Assembly (NCBI GenBank): GCA_017462505.1
Contig: JAFTQY010000022.1
Location: forward strand, 1-10,676
Length of the DNA: 10,676 nucleotides
Origin: Clostridia bacterium
GTDB taxonomy: Bacteria; Bacillota_A; Clostridia; Christensenellales; Borkfalkiaceae
Reading direction: 5' to 3'
A program made the position numbers and the translations under genes. The notes under the pieces are model-generated. The model worked only from the letters and a program-made list of their open reading frames with translations, did no database searches and had not been told where the DNA came from. Positions 6,895 to 10,676 of this stretch are shown here, in pieces (within the stretch, counting starts at the first letter, position 1; each line of letters begins with the position of its first letter).

Positions 6895-7125
6895 ATGAAA
6901 GAACGGGAAAATTTTGCGCGGATCAGCAAGGTTTTACAGGCGGATAAATCGGTGATGAGCGAGGGCTGTAAGGCGCTTATTTTGCAGGATTTCGCCGAAA
7001 AATTTAACGAATATTTCGAGCTTATCGGTCTGCCCCGTATGGAGCTGACCTGCCAAAACGGAATATACGGCGTTCGGCTTACCTTCGACGCGGAACGCAT
7101 CAAAAAATTCAACGTGTTGAAATAA
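6895..7125 (+). CDS. minE: Divergent MinE-like cell division topological specificity factor
   Basis: A 76-residue protein encoded 12 nt after minD, the standard position and approximate size of minE. Similarity is weak but collinear. An N-terminal helical segment (RENFARISKVLQADKS) would match the MinD-contact region. ALILQDFAEKFNEYFELIGLPRMELTCQNGIYGVRLTFDAERIKK resembles the MinE dimer domain, in which a D-I/F-x-x-x-x-x-x-Y helix is followed by two beta strands. In MinE this domain helps release MinD from the membrane by stimulating its ATPase. A short G-rich ribosome binding site (6883-6888) precedes the ATG. The assignment rests on position, size and pattern; an unrelated small MinD partner is possible. 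Confidence 0.65.
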   Translation: MKERENFARISKVLQADKSVMSEGCKALILQDFAEKFNEYFELIGLPRMELTCQNGIYGVRLTFDAERIKKFNVLK

Positions 7126-7131
7126 AAGGCT

Positions 7132-7154
7132 CTGTCCCAACGTCTTGGGCACAG
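7132..7154 (+). other. Bulged hairpin between the MinE-like gene and degV
   Basis: CTGTCCCAA (7132-7140) pairs with TTGGG and ACAG (7145-7154), with one bulged C at 7150, around the loop CGTC. There is no U-tract after it on the plus strand, so it is not an ordinary terminator. It may be an mRNA processing or stability element in the 70-nt gap. Confidence 0.4.
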
Positions 7155-7195
7155 TTGAAAAAACGAAGGAAAAACGGATACATAAGGAGAAAACA

Positions 7196-8071
7196 ATGAA
7201 AAACAGACTTTTTGCGATCGTGACCGATTCGGCTTGCGATATGCCCAAAACGTATTATGCGGAACACGGTATCGAGGTCGTGCCGCTTGGGTTTACGATG
7301 GACAACGTGAATTACGAGGGAGAAAGCGGCGAACAGATCAGCGAGAAAGATTTTTACGAAAAGCTGCGCGGCGGCAGTATGCCCACCACCTATCAGGTGA
7401 CGGCGGAGCAGGCGCGCGAGCATATCGAGCCGATCTTACAGGCGGGCAAGGACGTGTTGGTGCTCACCTTTTCGTCGGGGCTGTCGGGCACGTCGGGGAG
7501 CTTTGTCGTGGCGTGCAGAGAGTTGACAAAGGAATATCCGAAAAGCAAGATCCGCGTGGTGGATTCCCTTTGCGCGTCGATGGGGCAGGGACTGCTCTTA
7601 GATTACGTGATCCGCAAGGCGGACGAGGGCGAAACGTTGGATAACGTAGCGAATTACGCCGAAGTATTAAAGCCGCAGATATGCCACCATTTTACCGTGG
7701 ACAATCTTTTCCATTTAAAGCGCGGCGGCAGAGTTTCGGGTGCGACGGCGTTGATCGGTTCGGTGCTGAAAATCAAACCGATCATGCACGTGGACGACGA
7801 AGGAAAGTTAAAGGCGATCGGCAAGGCGATGGGCAGAAAGAAATCCCTTTCCAAGCTGGTGGAAACGCTGTTTGAGCTCGCGGATATGACGGAAGAAGAT
7901 CCGATTTTTATCAGCCACGGCGATTGCGAGGACGAAGTGGAATACGTCAAAGAACTGATCGCGAAAAAGATGCCGAAAAACCCGATCATGGTGCATTATA
8001 TCGGTAGCGTTATCGGTACGCACGCAGGCTGCGGAACGATTGCGCTTTTCCACAAAGGCAAGCATAGATAA
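7196..8071 (+). CDS. DegV family fatty acid binding protein (FakB type)
   Basis: A 291-residue cytoplasmic protein of the DegV/FakB family. FakB proteins hold a fatty acid while FakA phosphorylates its carboxylate (family knowledge). The N-terminus FAIVTDSACDMP, FSSGLSGT (residues 92-99), the core motif LFHLKRGGRVSGATALIGSVLKIKPI and the C-terminal IGSVIGTHAGCGTIALF are all diagnostic, and length is normal. AAGGAG (7184-7189), 6 nt before the ATG at 7196, decides the start; an upstream in-frame ATG at 7145 lies inside the intergenic hairpin and lacks a binding site. It probably belongs to the minD operon by read-through across a 70-nt gap, and ends at a strong terminator (8090-8126). The cognate kinase gene fakA is 4.5 kb upstream. 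Which fatty acid it prefers cannot be read from the sequence. Confidence 0.93.
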   Translation: MKNRLFAIVTDSACDMPKTYYAEHGIEVVPLGFTMDNVNYEGESGEQISEKDFYEKLRGGSMPTTYQVTAEQAREHIEPILQAGKDVLVLTFSSGLSGTSGSFVVACRELTKEYPKSKIRVVDSLCASMGQGLLLDYVIRKADEGETLDNVANYAEVLKPQICHHFTVDNLFHLKRGGRVSGATALIGSVLKIKPIMHVDDEGKLKAIGKAMGRKKSLSKLVETLFELADMTEEDPIFISHGDCEDEVEYVKELIAKKMPKNPIMVHYIGSVIGTHAGCGTIALFHKGKHR

Positions 8072-8089
8072 AACATATTAAAACATGGG

Positions 8090-8126
8090 AAAGCCCGACT
8101 TTTGATAAGTCGGGCTTTCTTTTTTT
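8090..8126 (+). terminator. Strong intrinsic terminator after degV
   Basis: AAAGCCCGACTT (8090-8101) and AAGTCGGGCTTT (8107-8118) form a perfect 12-bp stem around a 5-nt loop, followed by C and T7 (8120-8126). It ends the minD-minE-degV unit. Confidence 0.95.
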
Positions 8127-8136
8127 ACAAAACTAC

Positions 8137-8165
8137 TTGATAAATTTTTTTATATGTGTTATACT
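8137..8165 (+). promoter_or_regulatory. Sigma-A promoter for the structured RNA and downstream small gene
   Basis: TTGATA (8137-8142), 17 bp, TATACT (8160-8165): ten of twelve consensus bases. The expected start, about 7 nt after the -10, falls at 8172, which is the first base of the long helix in the following RNA. Confidence 0.8.
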
Positions 8166-8171
8166 AAGTAT

Positions 8172-8378
8172 GCTCAATAAACTTAATAGATGCGAAATTC
8201 GGGTTTATTTATCTTTAAAAGGGATAATTATGCTCTTTTTTGCCACACTTATATCGTTGAATTTGATAAAATGCGGATTCCACGGTGTAAGTGTATAAAC
8301 CCATTTCACATTAAGTTTGTTGAGCGACAATCGGAGTCTGCGTTTTTGTGCGTTGACCTCGGTTGGCGCACTTTTTTT
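8172..8378 (+). ncRNA. Candidate structured RNA or cis-regulatory leader (~207 nt), unassigned family
   Basis: A 16-bp helix closes the domain: GCTCAATAAACTTAAT (8172-8187) with ATTAAGTTTGTTGAGC (8310-8325), one U-G pair. Inside are GGGTTTAT (8201-8208) with ATAAACCC (8295-8302); directly stacked on it ACACTTATATCG (8245-8256) with CGGTGTAAGTGT (8283-8294); a hairpin TTATCTTT/AGGGATAA (8209-8216/8220-8227); and a short apical stem GAATT/GATTC (8259-8263/8276-8280). The arrangement is nested with no crossing pairs. A terminator hairpin (8348-8378) follows and ends 4 nt before the ribosome binding site of the next gene. This could be a riboswitch-like attenuator or a stand-alone small RNA such as a 6S-like molecule. 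I see no T-box signature and recognise no family. Pairings were worked out by eye, without energy calculation. Confidence 0.6.
8348..8378 (+). terminator. Attenuator-type terminator directly upstream of a ribosome binding site
   Basis: GTGCGTTGAC (8348-8357) can pair with GTTGGCGCAC (8362-8371) through ten base pairs, several of them G-U, around the tetraloop CTCG; the outer five pairs are GC-rich. T7 (8372-8378) follows. Because AGGAG (8383-8387) and the ATG at 8394 come immediately after, it would control read-through into the small gene or mark the 3' end of the structured RNA. Confidence 0.75.
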
Positions 8379-8393
8379 ACTTAGGAGTTTTTT

Positions 8394-8627
8394 ATGAAAA
8401 AGAAAGTTACAAATGAAGAAGTGGGCGAAGTGATCGGCAAAATCGCGGAAAAAGTCCGCGACGATATGGACTATCAATTTAGAGTTGCGCAAAGTCAAAT
8501 GTGGATTGCTGAAAACGATTTGGTGGACTCGTTGCAAGAATCGCAATATGATTTATATAGGGATTATAGCGAAAAGAGAAACGCTTTTTTCAAAATTGCA
8601 AAAGAACTGTACGAAAGGAAATTTTAA
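8394..8627 (+). CDS. Small charged hypothetical protein
   Basis: A 77-residue protein (MKKKVTNEEVGEVIGKIAEKVRD...) that I do not recognise. It is rich in Glu, Asp, Lys and aromatic residues, predicted mostly helical by composition, with no signal peptide, membrane segment, cysteine or histidine. AGGAG (8383-8387) 6 nt before the ATG and a terminator shortly after the stop (8643-8688) support it as a real gene with its own transcription unit. Its codons are more AT-rich than those of degV or metF, which suggests acquisition or relaxed constraint. It is preceded by a long structured leader with an attenuator, so its expression may respond to a signal sensed by that RNA. No function can be assigned. 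Confidence 0.7.
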   Translation: MKKKVTNEEVGEVIGKIAEKVRDDMDYQFRVAQSQMWIAENDLVDSLQESQYDLYRDYSEKRNAFFKIAKELYERKF

Positions 8628-8642
8628 TAGATTTTATAGGGC

Positions 8643-8688
8643 AAAAAAGGACGGGTGAGTATCATAGCAAATACGCCCGTCTTTTTTT
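8643..8688 (+). terminator. Intrinsic terminator after the small hypothetical gene
   Basis: GACGGGTG (8650-8657) pairs with CGCCCGTC (8674-8681), one G-U, extended outward by G-U and A-T pairs between AAAAAAG (8643-8649) and the following T7 (8682-8688). The helix and U-tract are strong; the loop is 16 nt. Confidence 0.85.
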
Positions 8689-8712
8689 GTATAGTAAAAC
8701 CGATAAGCAAAA

Positions 8713-8751
8713 TGTCATACCGACCGAGTGAAAGCGAGTGGAGTGTATCTC
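8713..8751 (-). repeat. Partial inverted copy of the 54-bp repeat
   Basis: The motif GTCATACCGA at the left and GTATCTC at the right are the reverse complement of the ends of the repeat unit at 8806-8850 (GAGATACGC...TCGGTATGAC). The middle has diverged (GAGTGAAAGCGAGTG). With the copy at 8806 it forms a large imperfect inverted repeat around a 54-nt AT-rich centre. The 506 nt between the small gene and trmO contain only the terminator and repeats. Confidence 0.6.
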
Positions 8752-8807
8752 AAAAAAGTAATAAGTAAGAGTGAAAAGTGAATAAGTGCGGTGAAAATTT
8801 ATAAAGA

Positions 8808-8989
8808 GATACGCTCGACTTCGCAACAAAGTTGCTCCGCTCGGTATGACCAAGAGGAAGGGATGCGCTCGACTTCGCAACAAAGTTGCTCCGCTCGGTA
8901 TGACCAAGAGGAAGGGATGCGCTCGATTACGCAATAAATTGCTACGCTCGGTATGACGGGAGGATTGTCGCTCCTACACTCGGTATGAC
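8808..8989 (+). repeat. 54-bp tandem repeat, three full units plus a truncated fourth
   Basis: Units begin at 8808, 8862 and 8916. The first two differ at one base (GATACG versus GATGCG). The third carries substitutions and a 1-bp deletion. A degenerate fourth (8963-8989) keeps only the end ACTCGGTATGAC. Each unit has the order CGCTCGA, a small hairpin, CGCTCGGTATGAC and, in the first two, the linker CAAGAGGAAGG. The hairpin is GCAAC-AAA-GTTGC in units 1 and 2 and GCAAT/ATTGC in unit 3, so pairing is kept by a compensatory change. The style resembles short intergenic palindromic repeats dispersed in many bacterial genomes. No CRISPR-like variable spacers are present. Confidence 0.85.
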
Positions 8990-9055
8990 AAACATACCGA
9001 ATAGCAAGCTGAAAGCAATGACCGTGTTTTGCATTATTGAAATATTTTCCATAAT

Positions 9056-9137
9056 GCCGATAAAATCGGCAATTCATGAAAGGCAAAGCCTTTCAATTCA
9101 TGACGAAGTCAATTCATGCACCTTTGGTGCAATTCAT
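9056..9137 (-). repeat. Array of four small hairpins joined by a constant AATTCAT linker
   Basis: In plus-strand order: GCCGAT-AAA-ATCGGC (9056-9070), GAAAGGC-AAA-GCCTTTC (9078-9094), TGAC-GAA-GTCA (9101-9111) and GCACC-TTT-GGTGC (9118-9130). Each is followed by AATTCAT. Stems differ completely, but every loop has three bases and every linker is identical. The first linker read from trmO (ATGAATT on the minus strand) contains the trmO stop codon, so the array forms the beginning of the trmO 3' untranslated region. It may act in 3'-end stability; there is no good U-tract for termination. Confidence 0.8.
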
Positions 9138-9820
9138 TTTGTAACTTCTATCACCGTCAAAACGTTGCCGTTTACTAAAAATTTGATTTCGTGTTCCCCA
9201 AACCGCATGCCGTAAATGCGGGTGGGGTCGTCCTGATAGGACGGGCGGGGATCGTCGGCAAGCGCCTCTTGTAAGCCTTGCCGTTTTTCTTCGGCTATCT
9301 TGGCAAGCAACTCTTCGGGGAAATTTACCTGCAAGGTATGCCCCTCGTGCTCGCTTGCATACCCGCCCGTCGCGTCCTCGATACAGTCGGCAAAGGGCAG
9401 ATAAGGCTTGATATCGAAAATGGGCGTTCCGTCCAAAAGATCTGCGCCCGAAACGATCAAAACCAAACCGTCGTTTTCTCGTTTTTCCACCCGCAAAAGG
9501 CGTACGCAGGACAGCCCGATGGGGTTGGGTCTAAACGGCGAACGGCTGGCGAAAACGCCAACGCGGGTATTGCCGCCAAGACGGGGCGGGCGCACGGTGG
9601 GCGACCATTCGTCGCGCCTAGCAAGGGAAAAATCAAACAACAGCCAAAGGTGAGAAAACCCCTCGATTTCGCGCAAAGACTCAGGGCTTTGAAATTCCTT
9701 TTCAAAGACGATTTCCGAAAGCACGGACGGGGCTCTGCCGCTTTGGCGGGGGATACCGAATTTTTCCTTATAATCGTTGCGGATAAACGCAACGGGTTTG
9801 ATAAACAGTCCTTTTTCCAT
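9134..9820 (-). CDS. trmO: tRNA (N6-threonylcarbamoyladenosine(37)-N6)-methyltransferase TrmO
   Basis: A 228-residue SAM-dependent methyltransferase of the TrmO/TsaA/YaeB family, which methylates t6A37 of certain tRNAs to m6t6A (family knowledge). Diagnostic motifs are PVAFIRNDYKEKFGIPRQ (residues 9-26), GFSHLWLLF (54-62), GGNTRVGVFASRSPFRPNPIGLS (82-104), DLLDGTPIFDIKPYLPFAD (127-145) and the C-terminal DDPRPSYQDDPTRIYGMRFGEHEIKFLV. The length is close to that of E. coli YaeB. No other in-frame ATG near the N-terminus preserves the first motif, so the start is firm, yet there is no ribosome binding site: the -10 hexamer ends 6 nt before the ATG, which implies a leaderless mRNA. The stop codon lies in the first linker of the downstream hairpin array. 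Confidence 0.95.
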   Translation of the reverse strand: MEKGLFIKPVAFIRNDYKEKFGIPRQSGRAPSVLSEIVFEKEFQSPESLREIEGFSHLWLLFDFSLARRDEWSPTVRPPRLGGNTRVGVFASRSPFRPNPIGLSCVRLLRVEKRENDGLVLIVSGADLLDGTPIFDIKPYLPFADCIEDATGGYASEHEGHTLQVNFPEELLAKIAEEKRQGLQEALADDPRPSYQDDPTRIYGMRFGEHEIKFLVNGNVLTVIEVTK

Positions 9821-9826
9821 ACCGAT

Positions 9827-9855
9827 ATTATACCCTTTTCACGCTCCGTTGTCAA
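9827..9855 (-). promoter_or_regulatory. Perfect consensus sigma-A promoter of trmO, positioned for a leaderless transcript
   Basis: On the minus strand TTGACA (9850-9855), exactly 17 bp, TATAAT (9827-9832): twelve of twelve consensus bases. Only 6 nt (9821-9826) separate the -10 from the ATG at 9818-9820, so the usual start about 7 nt downstream coincides with the A of the start codon. Confidence 0.9.
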
Positions 9856-9901
9856 GCGTGCAAAAATTATGAAAAAATATAAAAACGCGGCGTGAAAATC
9901 C

Positions 9902-9930
9902 TTGTCAATCGTCATTTTTTATATTATAAT
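9902..9930 (+). promoter_or_regulatory. Sigma-A promoter of metF
   Basis: TTGTCA (9902-9907), 17 bp, TATAAT (9925-9930): eleven of twelve consensus bases. Transcription would start near 9937, giving a short leader with AAGGAG (9947-9952), 9 nt before the ATG at 9962. It is divergent from the trmO promoter, the two -35 elements being about 46 bp apart. No riboswitch fits in so short a leader. Confidence 0.85.
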
Positions 9931-9961
9931 ATAAAAACGGCGAGATAAGGAGCGCCTACCC

Positions 9962-10676
9962 ATGAAACTGACGGACATTTTTAAGCAAAATAAATATTCC
10001 TTATCCTTTGAAGTATTTCCGCCGAAAACGGACGATAATTACGAGAGCGTAAAGACGGCGACGGAAGAGATCGCCAAGCTTTCGCCTGCGTTTATGAGCG
10101 TTACCTACGGCGCGGGCGGCGGCACGAGCAAGTACACCCTCGATATCGCCAAAAAAATTCGCGACGAGTTCGGCGTGCCGTCCTTGGCGCACCTTACCTG
10201 CGTATCGTCCACCAAGGAAACGGTGGCGGCGCGTATCGCCGATTTTAAGGCGGCGGGTATTGAAAACGTCATGGCTCTGCGCGGGGATATCCCCGCGGAT
10301 ATGCAGGGCGCGAATAGGAGCGGCTGGGCGTACCGTCACGCTGTGGATCTGATCAACGAATTAAAGCAAAGCGGCGCGGATTTTTGTATCGGCGGGGCTT
10401 GCTATCCCGAGGTACACCCCGAAAGCCTTTCGCAGGCGGACGATATCCGATACCTGAAAGAAAAGGTGGACGCGGGCTGTGAATTTTTGACGACGCAGAT
10501 GTTTTTCGACAACAATCTTTTGTACAATTTCCTGTACAAGATCCGTCAGGCAGGGATCACCGTGCCCGTAGTGGCGGGGACCATGCCCATCACCAACGCC
10601 AAGCAGGTAGAGCGTGCAATCAAGCTTTCGGGTTCGTTTATGCCCCAACGCTTTAAATCGCTCGTGGATAAATTCG
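9962..10676 (+). CDS. metF: 5,10-methylenetetrahydrofolate reductase (3' end beyond window)
   Basis: The first 238 residues of MetF, the flavoprotein that reduces 5,10-methylene-THF to 5-methyl-THF for methionine synthesis. Family signatures are SFEVFPPKTDDN with the catalytic glutamate at residue 17, SVTYGAGGGTS (46-56), HLTCV, NVMALRGDIP with the conserved aspartate, GGACYPEVHPES and TTQMFFDNN, followed by PVVAGTMPI. The normal family length is about 280-300 residues, so roughly 50 residues are missing off the right edge. The start is set by AAGGAG at 9947-9952 and the promoter at 9902-9930. The reading frame is open to the last base and shows no damage. Confidence 0.96.
   Translation, partial: MKLTDIFKQNKYSLSFEVFPPKTDDNYESVKTATEEIAKLSPAFMSVTYGAGGGTSKYTLDIAKKIRDEFGVPSLAHLTCVSSTKETVAARIADFKAAGIENVMALRGDIPADMQGANRSGWAYRHAVDLINELKQSGADFCIGGACYPEVHPESLSQADDIRYLKEKVDAGCEFLTTQMFFDNNLLYNFLYKIRQAGITVPVVAGTMPITNAKQVERAIKLSGSFMPQRFKSLVDKF

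Noticed and set aside
8172..8325. MITE with 16-bp terminal inverted repeats instead of an RNA
   Set aside because: There is no target-site duplication at the ends. The promoter start coincides with the left arm, and nested internal helices fit an RNA better, though a MITE origin is not fully excluded.
8190..8384. A 64-residue plus-strand ORF ahead of the small hypothetical gene
   Set aside because: It lacks a ribosome binding site and overlaps the structured RNA and its terminator. The protein looks random, and the palindromic structure explains the sequence better.
8808..8989. Possible CRISPR array
   Set aside because: The repeat period is constant, but the linkers are identical rather than variable spacers, and no cas gene is nearby.
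8662..9086. Overlapping minus-strand ORFs of 90 and 95 residues with repeated VIPSGATLL / SSWSYRAEQ motifs
   Set aside because: These are translations of the 54-bp intergenic repeat, with no ribosome binding site or conserved domain; the repetition comes from DNA.

Overview
The window looks like chromosomal sequence from a low-to-moderate-GC Bacillota, most likely a clostridial lineage. The evidence is the gene order rpmB (opposite strand) / asp23-like / fakA / recG, a conserved block in that phylum, together with strong purine-rich ribosome binding sites and sigma-A type promoters with 17-bp spacers. Most genes use GCG, GGC and CCC codons freely. The stretch from about 8127 to 9137 is visibly more AT-rich or repetitive and looks like an accessory insert between two housekeeping blocks. 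I cannot name the species.

Layout. 1-433: rpmB (L28) on the minus strand, with a divergent promoter region carrying phased A-tracts. 434-4775: Asp23/Gls24 protein, FakA-type fatty acid kinase and RecG helicase on the plus strand, with hairpin terminators after the first two. 4886-5867: a transcription unit with a near-consensus promoter, a HisI-HisE fusion whose HisI half has lost its metal-binding residues, a 56-residue lipoprotein too short for routine ORF calling, and a strong terminator. 5907-8126: a promoter overlapping a perfect DnaA box, then minD, a divergent MinE-like protein, a DegV/FakB-type fatty acid binding protein and a strong terminator.

8137-8688: a separate promoter makes a transcript whose first ~154 nt can fold into one closed multi-branched domain. 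A Rho-independent terminator follows, sitting just before the ribosome binding site of an unrecognised 77-residue protein, and a second terminator follows that gene. This is the best candidate here for an undescribed element. 8689-9137: no gene, but two families of dispersed-type repeats. One is a 54-bp tandem repeat with an inverted partial copy. The other is a run of four small hairpins with different stems joined by a constant AATTCAT linker. 9134-9820: trmO on the minus strand, driven by a perfect TTGACA-17-TATAAT promoter so close to the ATG that the mRNA should be leaderless. 9962-end: the start of metF.

Functional links. FakA (1006-2649) and the DegV/FakB protein (7196-8071) are the two halves of the bacterial fatty acid kinase system. 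MinD and the MinE-like protein would place the division site, but no minC is adjacent. The other genes serve translation (L28, TrmO), DNA repair (RecG), histidine synthesis (HisE) and one-carbon metabolism (MetF).
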